Of a stretch of DNA of 26,540 nucleotides, positions 8,378 through 15,499 are shown piece by piece (the stretch's first letter is position 1; every line of letters begins with the position of its first letter). The position numbers and the translations under genes are program-made. The stretch comes from JBBDWK01 sp040902885 (GTDB lineage: Bacteria > Acidobacteriota > Terriglobia > Bryobacterales > Bryobacteraceae): positions 1-26,540 of the forward strand of contig JBBDWK010000056.1 in the NCBI GenBank assembly GCA_040902885.1, in the 5' to 3' direction. The notes beneath the pieces were generated by a model that did not search any database, had not been told where the DNA came from, and saw only the letters and a list, made by a program, of their open reading frames with translations.

Positions 8378-9850
8378 GTGAACCTCTCGCGCAGGCGCTT
8401 TGGCGCAGCCTTGGCCACAGGACTGGCGGGGACGGCGCAGGCGCAACTCACCCTCCCGCAGCGGCCCAAACTCCTTGTACTCCTGGTCGCGGAGCAATTT
8501 CGGTCCGACTACCTCGACCGGTACGCCCGCCTTCTCGGCAGCGAAGGTTTCCGGCTGCTGGCCGGGAAAGGATCGTACTTCCCGAATTGCCATTGCAGGG
8601 CGAGCACGTTTACCTCCAGCGCGCTGGCCACGCTTTCCACTGGCGCGTACCCGGCTCTGCACGGCATTGTCGCCGACGCCTGGTACAACCCGGCCGATAG
8701 CGCCACCGTCAACGCGGACCTGGCGGCCTGCCAGGCAAGCGTCCTCGCCGACCGCATCTCCGAGGATCCTCTGAATCGCGTGTATGCCATCGGGCTCGAA
8801 CGGGAGCATACGCGCCTTCTAGCCGGGTATAGCGCGCGCTCCGTGTTCTCGCTGGAGCAGTACGTCTCGTCGGACCTCTACGTGAACCGCCGCTGGACGG
8901 CGATAGACGCTCCCCCCGACGCCCCTCCCCTGCGCACCCTGAAATTCGATGCCACGCGCCCCGAGGAGTTCCAGACGCTCTTCCGGGCGTCGCCGTTCGC
9001 ACAGACCGCGCAGTTCGATTTCGCCAAGTCGCTGGTGAGGAAGCACCGGCTCGGACGGGTCAGCGGGCTGGATTGCCTGATTCTTTCGCTGGGCTCCATG
9101 GAGCGGCTGGGTTACGAAGTCGGCGCGGAATCGCCCCTGATGCGCGAGATGATTCTGCATCTCGATCGCGAGATCGCCGCTTTACTGAGCTTCCTCGCGG
9201 AAACGGCCGGGGACGGCGGCTACGAGGTGGTATTTACGGCCGCGCACGGAGCGCCGCGCGAACCGGACAAAGAGGCCCGGCCGACGCTGGCCATTCGCGG
9301 GGAGGCGGTGGCAAGCGCCATTGACCAGGCGCTCTCGGCCGCGCTGGACGTCTCCAGCCTGAAGCATCGCTACGTGGAGCGTTACGTTTATCCGTTCGTT
9401 TACCTGCGCCGCCCGCTGCTGCGGCGTCTCGGCATCGGCTTGAGCGAAGCGCGCCGCCTGGCGGGAGAGGCGGCGCTGCGCATTCCCGGAGTGGCCGGCT
9501 ACTACACCGCCGACAGCGAATGCTCGCATCGCGGCGACTGGCTCACCCGCTTCGAGAACAGCTTCCATGCCCAGCACTCGGGCGACCTCATGCTGGCCTA
9601 TCGCCCGCATACCGTGGAAGAGTATGGCGCCGGGCGCGGCATCTCTTACGGCTCCTTCTATAACTACGACAGCCTGGTGCCGCTGGTGTTCTACGGGAAC
9701 CGCTTTCCCGCGCAGACGCTGCACACCATCGTGGAATTGGCCGATGTCGCGCCAACTCTGGCGCACGCTTATGGCGTCTCCATGCCCTCCTCCGCCACCG
9801 GCCGGGTGCTGGGCGAAATCTTCAAGCGCGAATCCGGCAAGAAGGAATGA
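8378..9850 (+). CDS. PafA-like alkaline-phosphatase-fold protein, probably catalytically inactive
   Basis: 490 residues from the GTG at 8378. This start gives a twin-arginine signal peptide (LSRRRFGAALATG, ending near AQAQ), so export is likely; a TTG at 8318 would bury it. The protein follows PafA-type phosphate-monoesterases along its length: RPKLLVLLVAEQFRSDYL at the first metal loop, STFTSSALATLSTG around the nucleophile Thr79, HGIVADAWY, LDREIAALLSFL, VVFTAAHGA and YNYDSLVPLVFYG near the end. Compared with PafA as I recall it, the nucleophile Thr and one His (His290) remain, but the other ligands differ: Asp to Glu39, Asp to Glu242, His to Tyr246, Asp to Ala289, His to Tyr424. The substrate-binding Asn, Lys and Arg become Asp100, Glu141 and Glu143. 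There is no sulfatase C/S-x-P-S-R motif. It is therefore probably a binding or structural protein. Its stop overlaps the pyrD start (ATGA). Confidence 0.8.
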   Translation: MNLSRRRFGAALATGLAGTAQAQLTLPQRPKLLVLLVAEQFRSDYLDRYARLLGSEGFRLLAGKGSYFPNCHCRASTFTSSALATLSTGAYPALHGIVADAWYNPADSATVNADLAACQASVLADRISEDPLNRVYAIGLEREHTRLLAGYSARSVFSLEQYVSSDLYVNRRWTAIDAPPDAPPLRTLKFDATRPEEFQTLFRASPFAQTAQFDFAKSLVRKHRLGRVSGLDCLILSLGSMERLGYEVGAESPLMREMILHLDREIAALLSFLAETAGDGGYEVVFTAAHGAPREPDKEARPTLAIRGEAVASAIDQALSAALDVSSLKHRYVERYVYPFVYLRRPLLRRLGIGLSEARRLAGEAALRIPGVAGYYTADSECSHRGDWLTRFENSFHAQHSGDLMLAYRPHTVEEYGAGRGISYGSFYNYDSLVPLVFYGNRFPAQTLHTIVELADVAPTLAHAYGVSMPSSATGRVLGEIFKRESGKKE

Positions 9851-10755
9851 ATCTTTCTGTCGATCTTCCCGGCGTCAGGCTGCGCAACCCCGTGCTGGCC
9901 GCCTCGGGAACCTTTGCTTACGGCGTGGAGTTCGAGAAGCTGGTGGATCTCAACTCGCTGGGCGGCTTCGTGGTGAAGGGGCTCTCGCGCGAGCCCATGG
10001 CCGGGAATCCCGAGCCCCGCATCTGGGAGGCCGCGGCCGGCATGATCAACTCCATCGGTCTTCAGAATATTGGCGTGAAAGCCTTCGTGCGGGAGAAACT
10101 GCCCGCGCTGCGCCGCTACCAGACGGCGGTCTTTGCCAATGTCTTCGGATTCGAGCAGGAGGATTACGTCGAAGTGGTTCGTGTGCTGGAGGACGCCGAG
10201 GGTCTGGCCGGTTACGAGCTGAACGTTTCCTGCCCGAACACCAGCCATGGCGGGATCTACTTCTCTAACGACGTTTGCCTGCTCTCGAACCTTGTGCAAG
10301 CGGTGCGAGCCGTTGCCCGGCGGCCGTTGATCGTGAAGCTGTCGCCCAATGCGACAGCCATCGAAGAGCCTGCGCGCGCGGCGCAGGAAGCCGGGGCCGA
10401 CGCTCTCTCACTGGTGAATACGTTCGTCTCGCTCGCCGTGAACGCCCGCACCCGCGGCCCGCGGATCGGAGCCGGTTTCGGAGGGCTGTCCGGGCCGGCC
10501 ATCAAGCCGATTGCGCTACGGATGGTCTATCAGGCGGCGCAGGCCGTGAAGATTCCCGTAATCGGCTTGGGCGGCATCGCCACCGGTGAGGACGCAGCCG
10601 AGTTTCTCGTCGCCGGGGCTACGGCCGTCCAGGTCGGCACCGCCACTTTCTGGGACCCGGCGGCGCCCTTGCGCATCGCGCGCGAGTTGGAGCGGTTCCT
10701 CCGGCAGGAGGGCATTGAAGACGTTCGGAGTCTCACCGGCACGCTGCGGCTCTGA
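9847..10755 (+). CDS. pyrD: Dihydroorotate dehydrogenase, class 1B catalytic subunit
   Basis: 302 residues, full length. It oxidises dihydroorotate to orotate in de novo pyrimidine synthesis, in the cytosol, using FMN. Motifs seen: NPVLAASGTFAYG at the N-terminus, the FMN/substrate loop NSIGLQNIG, the active-site segment ELNVSCPNTSHGG, IVKLSPNAT, SLVNTF, GGLSGPAIKPIALRMVY, and the FMN-phosphate-binding IPVIGLGGIATGEDAAEF with GATAVQVGT. The catalytic base is Cys, as in class 1 enzymes (class 2 has Ser), and the Cys/Gly-rich pattern and length fit class 1B, which normally needs the electron-transfer subunit PyrK. No pyrK is present in the window. It starts within the stop of the upstream PafA-like gene (ATGA), so translation should be coupled. 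It converges with the next gene, leaving only 6 nt between the stops. Confidence 0.95.
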   Translation: MNLSVDLPGVRLRNPVLAASGTFAYGVEFEKLVDLNSLGGFVVKGLSREPMAGNPEPRIWEAAAGMINSIGLQNIGVKAFVREKLPALRRYQTAVFANVFGFEQEDYVEVVRVLEDAEGLAGYELNVSCPNTSHGGIYFSNDVCLLSNLVQAVRAVARRPLIVKLSPNATAIEEPARAAQEAGADALSLVNTFVSLAVNARTRGPRIGAGFGGLSGPAIKPIALRMVYQAAQAVKIPVIGLGGIATGEDAAEFLVAGATAVQVGTATFWDPAAPLRIARELERFLRQEGIEDVRSLTGTLRL

Positions 10756-10761
10756 CTGCGC

Positions 10762-11142
10762 CTATTGATGCGACGAGTACTGGGCCTGCGGCGGGTTCAG
10801 CTTCACCTCGATGGTCTTTTCCTCTTCGTCCACCTCGTACATCTCCCCGAAGGTCTGGTAACCCTTGGCGATCACCTGAACCAGGATCTTGCCCTGAGGA
10901 ATCGGAGGAACCGTCACCTTGCCTTCCTGATTGGTTCGTGTCTGCCAACTGGTGCGGATCTTCTTGCCGAATTTCGCGATCGAGCGTCCTTCGACGAATT
11001 TCACCACGACGCTCGCACGGTCCACCGGCTTGCCGCCGAGAGTAGTCACCACAAAGCTGAGCTTCGTCAGGTCGGGGTCGTCGGCCCGAAGAGCAAAGGC
11101 GGAAGCCATCAGCGCCACGAGCACAAGCAGTCCGTATCGCAT
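10762..11142 (-). CDS. Small secreted protein with a carboxypeptidase-regulatory-like fold
   Basis: 126 residues. A signal peptide (MRYGLLVLVALMASAFALRA) is followed by one beta-sandwich-like domain: LSFVVTTLGGKPVDRASVVVKF, then TRTNQEGKVTVPPIPQGKILVQVIAKGYQTF. The pattern of x-G-x-P-x-x-x-A-x-V, N-x-x-G-x-x-x-x-P-x-I-P-x-G and A-x-G-Y is that of CarboxypepD_reg/Ig-like domains, which are common in acidobacterial secreted proteins. It carries no protease active site. It is the last gene of a minus-strand cluster and begins 7 nt after the HpnE stop. Role unknown; it may be a periplasmic binding or scaffold protein. Confidence 0.7.
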   Translation of the reverse strand: MRYGLLVLVALMASAFALRADDPDLTKLSFVVTTLGGKPVDRASVVVKFVEGRSIAKFGKKIRTSWQTRTNQEGKVTVPPIPQGKILVQVIAKGYQTFGEMYEVDEEEKTIEVKLNPPQAQYSSHQ

Positions 11143-11149
11143 AACGCAA

Positions 11150-12472
11150 TTATCTCAGAAACCGAAGCGGGGTTCCGGCGGCGCGGGTAATGGCCTCGGC
11201 GGCGAGGTAGCCGCTCCGTACGGCGCCTTCCATTGTCGCGGGCCACCCGGAGCGGGTCCAGTCGCCCGCAACGAACAGGTTAGGGAAGTCGGTTTCGGGT
11301 CCGAGCCGGAGAGCTTCCGCGCCAGGCGCCGCGGAAAACGTCGCGCGCATTTCCTTGATCACGTGAGAGCGCACGAGCTTCGCCCGCCCGGCCTCGGGAA
11401 AAAATTCAATCAGCTCGCGCACGGCCAGATCGACAACGTCACTGCGGCTCATCGTTCCCAGCGCGCGCGCGGCGCTCACCACAAGCTGCAGGTAGCGCCC
11501 TTCGCTCTTGTTGAACATCCACTGAATGGTGCGGTCCAGCAGCGTCGCGTGGGGAACTCCGGCAACCGGACGGTCGAACCAGAGATGAATTCCCACGATG
11601 GGCGAGTGTGCGAAGCGGTCGGCTTCGATCCCCAGCGACGGTGCTATTGCCGCCAGTCTCTCGAACGGCAGCGCCGCGATGTAGAAGTCGGCCGCATGCC
11701 GCTCGCCGTCCACGCGGAATCCGCACGCGGGATCGATGTCGTCTACCGGCGCGCGCGGATGGATGGCCACATTGCCCATGCGGCTCCAGGCTTCCTTCGC
11801 ATAAAGCTCGGCCAGCGGCGCCAAAGGCACTCCCATGTCGCAGCCGTCCGCGCGGGAAAGGAACCCCAACCAGAAGACCTGAAATCCGTAAGCGGCGGCC
11901 ATGCGGTCCAGTTCTTCGTTGATCGCGCTCACCAGCACCTGACGCCAGAAGCGCTGCACGGCGCGCGGCGTCTGCCGCTTTTCGGTGAGCCAGTCGAGCA
12001 TGCTGATGCTATGCAGGTCGTTGCGCGTCTTGCGCTCGCGGGCGAGCGCCGCCAGGCCGCGGGCGATGGCCAGCTTGTCGCGCAGGTCCAGGCACTGCAT
12101 GCTCAGAAACGATCCGCTCAGGTGAAACGGCGCCGGCAGCAGGCCGCGGCGAAGAGTGGAGAGGCGTCCGCCCGGTTCCAGGAAATAATATTCCTGGTGG
12201 AAGCGGATCTTATCGCGGACGCCGAGCCGCGCATAAAAATCCAGCAGGTTGTCGCAACAGCCGAGCAGCACGTGCTGGCAATTGTCGATGACTTCGGAAT
12301 CGCCATCGCCGGGAGAGAGCGGGAAGGAGGTGGCCCGGCCGCCCAGGAAGCCGCGCGATTCGAACAGGCGCACCCCATAGCCCGCTCCTCCAAGGGCTGC
12401 GGCGGCCGCAAGACCCGCCAGGCCTCCGCCCGCAATCAGGACGCTAGGCCCAGTAGCCGGAGACGATGCCAT
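11150..12472 (-). CDS. hpnE: Hydroxysqualene dehydroxylase HpnE (squalene-associated FAD-dependent desaturase)
   Basis: 440 residues. The N-terminal FAD-binding Rossmann motif is VLIAGGGLAGLAAAAALGGAG, followed by LFESRGFLGGRATSF and the family-typical SEVIDNCQHVLLGCCDNLLDF. The C-terminal FAD motif is FPNLFVAGDWTRSGWPATMEG with AVRSGYLAAEAI. HpnE performs the last step of the HpnCDE route: reduction of hydroxysqualene to squalene, the precursor of hopanoids. The partners hpnC, hpnD and squalene-hopene cyclase are not in this window, so if the pathway is present it is split. The ATG at 12472 lies 29 nt inside the upstream gene's coding region. Other members of the amine oxidase/phytoene desaturase family are possible, but the DNxQHVLLG segment favours HpnE. 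Confidence 0.85.
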   Translation of the reverse strand: MASSPATGPSVLIAGGGLAGLAAAAALGGAGYGVRLFESRGFLGGRATSFPLSPGDGDSEVIDNCQHVLLGCCDNLLDFYARLGVRDKIRFHQEYYFLEPGGRLSTLRRGLLPAPFHLSGSFLSMQCLDLRDKLAIARGLAALARERKTRNDLHSISMLDWLTEKRQTPRAVQRFWRQVLVSAINEELDRMAAAYGFQVFWLGFLSRADGCDMGVPLAPLAELYAKEAWSRMGNVAIHPRAPVDDIDPACGFRVDGERHAADFYIAALPFERLAAIAPSLGIEADRFAHSPIVGIHLWFDRPVAGVPHATLLDRTIQWMFNKSEGRYLQLVVSAARALGTMSRSDVVDLAVRELIEFFPEAGRAKLVRSHVIKEMRATFSAAPGAEALRLGPETDFPNLFVAGDWTRSGWPATMEGAVRSGYLAAEAITRAAGTPLRFLR

Positions 12473-12791
12473 AAGCCACGGCTACCACCGCGCCAGCCGC
12501 CGGAAACGCCGCCAGAGCCATCGCCCCGCGCCGCTTCCAGCTCCACTTGGACGGCCAGAAGGCGATCATGGCCTGCGGCGCAAGAATCAGCCCGAGCGCG
12601 AGCAGGTAGCCGTTGCTGCCGTAGCTGCACCACGGACAGTGCCGCGAATCCGCGATGTGGATGTTGCAGTGCTCCGCCGCGCCGCCCCAGAGGCTTTGGC
12701 AGCCGCACTGAAAGATGGTCGCGCAGAGATTGATGAAGAACGTGAAGGTGAGCGCTCCGGCCGGTGCGAAGACGAGCGCTCCCCTCCACAT
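12444..12791 (-). CDS. Small membrane protein with a Cys/His cluster, function unknown
   Basis: 115 residues from the ATG at 12791; a TTG four codons upstream is possible. I see three hydrophobic segments (about 5-28, 58-80 and 90-112). Between the first two lies a dense cysteine/histidine stretch: C23, C29-G-C31, H41-C42-N-I-H45 and H51-C52-P-W-C55. This could bind a metal or carry redox disulfides; CPWC is a thioredoxin-type C-x-x-C. I do not recognise a named family. It starts 8 nt after the stop of the TlpA-like thioredoxin gene and overlaps hpnE by 29 nt, so the three are likely expressed together. A role in passing electrons or metal to the thioredoxin is inference only. Confidence 0.7.
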   Translation of the reverse strand: MWRGALVFAPAGALTFTFFINLCATIFQCGCQSLWGGAAEHCNIHIADSRHCPWCSYGSNGYLLALGLILAPQAMIAFWPSKWSWKRRGAMALAAFPAAGAVVAVAYGIVSGYWA

Positions 12792-12799
12792 GGAAGATC

Positions 12800-13384
12800 T
12801 CAAGAACTCTTTTTGGCGGTGGTCTTCTTCTTCGCCGCGGGCTTCGGCGCTTCGGCCGATTCCTTTAACAGCGCTTCAATCACCGTGCGCATGTTCTTTT
12901 CTTCGTCCATGAAGAACTGCTCGTTCACGGTGCTGTCGATGTGCTGCCGGATAACGCCGTTCCGGTCGACGAACACCAGTTGCGGTACGCTCATGCGCAA
13001 CATCGGCGACCTTTTCAGGTACTGCATCACCGTGTCGCGGGAGACGTATCCCACCGGGTAAGAGAGCTTGAACTGCTTGACGTAGTCCGCCACCAGCATG
13101 TGCGACATCTCATTGAACGCCGCACCGACTGGCTGAAATCCCCTGGGCCCGTATTCCTTGTACAGCCTCTCCATGATCTGGGAAGCATTTTGACAATGCG
13201 GGCACGTGGTGCTCAGAAACTCCAGCAGGACAACCTTCCCCTTGAAGTTGTCCAGTTGAATCTGCCCGCTGGGAGCCAGATTGATGGTCAGCGGAGGCGA
13301 TGGCCGTTTGACCTCCGCAGCATGCAATGGAAGAAGTGCGGCCCCGAGAGCAACGCTCGCCGCAAGGCGCGTCATCGTACGCAT
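12800..13384 (-). CDS. TlpA-like exported thioredoxin-fold protein
   Basis: 194 residues. A signal peptide (to about residue 22, LPLHA) sends it to the periplasm. The thioredoxin fold follows: strand KGKVVLLEFLSTT, the redox motif C61-P-H-C64, helix QNASQIMERLYKEYG, and the cis-proline segment MSVPQLVFVDRNG (Pro134). The tail is Lys-rich (KKKTTAKKSS), which is unusual for TlpA and may bind an acidic partner or surface. CPHC is also found in oxidising DsbA-type proteins, so either reducing or oxidising work is possible. Family roles include cytochrome c maturation and copper-centre assembly. It lies 25 nt after the aldolase gene and 8 nt before the Cys/His membrane protein. Confidence 0.85.
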   Translation of the reverse strand: MRTMTRLAASVALGAALLPLHAAEVKRPSPPLTINLAPSGQIQLDNFKGKVVLLEFLSTTCPHCQNASQIMERLYKEYGPRGFQPVGAAFNEMSHMLVADYVKQFKLSYPVGYVSRDTVMQYLKRSPMLRMSVPQLVFVDRNGVIRQHIDSTVNEQFFMDEEKNMRTVIEALLKESAEAPKPAAKKKTTAKKSS

Positions 13385-13409
13385 GATCTCAGTTTAGCAA
13401 TACCCGGCG

Positions 13410-14198
13410 TCAGGCTTTAGCGGCGTCCGGCTTCGCGTGGATGAAGGCGGCCAGCTCGGAAGCGCGGTCGAAGAGCATGCCGGTATCGTTGCTGCATCCC
13501 AGGAAACGCATGCCGCGATCCTTCCAGAATCGGGCCAGCGCGGCCGAGCGGGTTTGCGTCCCGGGAGCGATGCCGCGCCGCACACAGGTGTCGCGCACGG
13601 CCTCCATGGCCTCCACCAGTTTGGGATGCTGGAACTCGCCCGGCACGCCCAGCGAGATGGAAAGATCGGCCGGCCCGATCATGACCGCGTCGATTCCCGG
13701 CACCGCCAGAAGCTCCTCGCGCATCTCGAGCGCCCGGCGGGTTTCGATCTGCAGAACCACCATCGTGTTGGCGTTCATGTGCTCGATGATTTCCTTGAAG
13801 CCCGCAGGCTCGTAATCCACGTTGACGCCGCTCAGGCCGTAGCCGCGCACGCCCACGGGCGGGAACTTGGTCCAACTGATGGCTCGCTCCAGCAGCTCGA
13901 CCGATTCCACGCGCGGGAAAATTACGCCTTGCGCGCCGCAATCGAGCGAGCGGGCGACAAGCGCGTACTGGAGATCGGCCACGCGCACGATCGGGCACAG
14001 CCCGCATAGATTGGAGATGCGGCAGATGTCCTGTACGGTCTCCAGATCGAAGCCGCCGTGCTCGGTGTCGATGAACGCCCACTGAAAGCCGGTCGCGGCG
14101 AGGATCCTGGGAAATTCGACGGACCGGATCTGGCCGAACCCCGTGCCCAGTTGCAGCCTGCCCTCGGTGAGGGCTTGTTTTACAGAATTGATGCGCAA
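13410..14198 (-). CDS. HpcH/HpaI-family class II aldolase
   Basis: 262 residues from the TTG at 14198. HpaI-type aldolases reversibly split 4-hydroxy-2-oxo acids into pyruvate and an aldehyde, using Mg2+ or Mn2+. The expected residues are present: His47 in DTEHGGFD, Arg72 in IVRVADLQYAL, the metal-binding Glu in QIETRRA, and the metal-binding Asp in MIGPADLSISLG. The TTG start was chosen because MRINSVKQALTEGRLQLGT matches the usual N-terminus and puts His47 and Arg72 close to the E. coli HpaI numbers (45 and 70). In-frame TTG codons at 14216 and 14234 are alternatives; no start has a good ribosome site. The natural substrate is not evident; macrophomate synthase-like or 2-keto-3-deoxy-sugar-acid aldolases share these residues. 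First gene of the minus-strand cluster. Confidence 0.87.
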   Translation of the reverse strand: MRINSVKQALTEGRLQLGTGFGQIRSVEFPRILAATGFQWAFIDTEHGGFDLETVQDICRISNLCGLCPIVRVADLQYALVARSLDCGAQGVIFPRVESVELLERAISWTKFPPVGVRGYGLSGVNVDYEPAGFKEIIEHMNANTMVVLQIETRRALEMREELLAVPGIDAVMIGPADLSISLGVPGEFQHPKLVEAMEAVRDTCVRRGIAPGTQTRSAALARFWKDRGMRFLGCSNDTGMLFDRASELAAFIHAKPDAAKA

Positions 14199-14272
14199 AC
14201 GCGTATTCTCATGCAATCGGAAGGGGAAAAGCAAGCCGCTGTTCCACTCGCCGGAGATGATAGACTTTCAAG

Positions 14273-15493
14273 ATGGCCAATGGCTATACGCCCCTCACCG
14301 TAATGCAGGACGGTCCGAGCATGGCCACCGTGTCCACCGGTCCGGTACCGCGCATCAGCTCGCTGTTGATCAAGCCCGCGTCCGCGGTCTGCAACCTGGA
14401 TTGCGCCTACTGCTTCTACCTGGACCGCGAGGCCGATCCTTACAAGGCCCTGCCCGGCCGCCGCATGACCGAAGAAACACTGGAGCGGCTGGTCGATACC
14501 TACCTGTTTTACTCGTATCCCAATAGCGTCTTCGCCTTTCAGGGCGGCGAGCCAACACTCGCCGGTCCGGCCTTCTTCGAGAAGCTGGTCGAGTTGCAGC
14601 GCCGGTGCGGGCGCGACGGCCAGTCCGTCTCGAACGCCCTGCAGACCAACGGAATTCTGCTCGACGAGCGCTGGTGCGCCATCTTCCGCGACAGCAACTG
14701 GCTCATCGGCCTGTCGCTCGACGGCCCGGAAGAGATGCACGACCTCTACCGCTTCAACAAGCAGGGCAAAGGCACATGGAAGAAAGTCATCGCCGGGATG
14801 GAGACGATGCAGAAGAACAAGGTGGAGTTCAATATCCTCTGCGTTCTGAGCCAGGCCAACGTCGATAAGCCGAAAGAGGTCTACCGCTACTTCCGTTCGC
14901 TGGGCATCGAGTACCTGCAGTTCATTCCGCTGGCCGAATTCGACCAGGAAGGCAAGCCGCTGCCCTTCACCGTCACGCCGGAGCAGTACGGCCGCTTTCT
15001 GTGCGAAGTCTTCGAGCTGTGGTGGCCCGAGCGCCGCAAAGTCCGCGTCCGCTTCTTCGATAATATCGCCGAGGCCGTCGCCGGACAGAAGCCCGGCAAC
15101 TGCACCATGCACGAGACCTGCGACAGTTACGTGGTGGTCGAATACAACGGGGACGTCTACCCTTGCGATTTCTTCGTCGAGCGCACGTGGAAGCTGGGCA
15201 ACGTCAACCTGGATTCGTGGGGCGAGATTTCGCGCCGCCAGAGCCGTTACAGTTTTGCGGCGAAGAAGACGCTGGCGCATCCGGAGTGCCAGGTTTGCGA
15301 ATACCAGTCGATCTGCCACGGCGGCTGCCCGAAGCTCCGCCACGGCCCGCATCGCCGCTTTGAAGATCTGGATTACTTCTGCGCGGCATACAAAATGATC
15401 TACGCGAAGAGCGTGGGCCCACTTCAAAAGGAAGTGGCCAAGCTGCTGGGGCGTCCCGCCTTCGCCCAGCAAAACCCGGCCAACCCGTACTGA
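14273..15493 (+). CDS. Anaerobic sulfatase-maturating enzyme (radical SAM/SPASM)
   Basis: 406 residues. Converts an active-site Cys or Ser of sulfatases into formylglycine in the cytosol before export. The radical SAM motif is C40-N-L-D-C44-A-Y-C47, followed by FAFQGGEPTLAG. The C-terminal SPASM region carries eight Cys with spacings of +6 and +15 (CTMHETC...YPC), then +3, +6, +4 and +18 (CQVCEYQSICHGGC...YFC). These match the spacings I recall for the clostridial anSME exactly, including the catalytic Asp right after the third Cys (YPCDFF). That supports the specific function over other SPASM enzymes. Start choice is uncertain: ATG 14273 has no clear ribosome site, while in-frame ATG 14321 follows AGGA by 10 nt. 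No sulfatase gene is in the window. The gap to the next gene is 6 nt. Confidence 0.88.
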   Translation: MANGYTPLTVMQDGPSMATVSTGPVPRISSLLIKPASAVCNLDCAYCFYLDREADPYKALPGRRMTEETLERLVDTYLFYSYPNSVFAFQGGEPTLAGPAFFEKLVELQRRCGRDGQSVSNALQTNGILLDERWCAIFRDSNWLIGLSLDGPEEMHDLYRFNKQGKGTWKKVIAGMETMQKNKVEFNILCVLSQANVDKPKEVYRYFRSLGIEYLQFIPLAEFDQEGKPLPFTVTPEQYGRFLCEVFELWWPERRKVRVRFFDNIAEAVAGQKPGNCTMHETCDSYVVVEYNGDVYPCDFFVERTWKLGNVNLDSWGEISRRQSRYSFAAKKTLAHPECQVCEYQSICHGGCPKLRHGPHRRFEDLDYFCAAYKMIYAKSVGPLQKEVAKLLGRPAFAQQNPANPY

Positions 15494-15499
15494 GGAGAC

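Noticed and set aside
8578..8645. Possible sulfatase active-site motif in the PafA-like protein, which would pair with anSME
   Set aside because: The segment reads CHCRASTFTS; there is no C/S-x-P-S-R or C/S-x-P-x-R, and the context matches the PafA Thr nucleophile loop.
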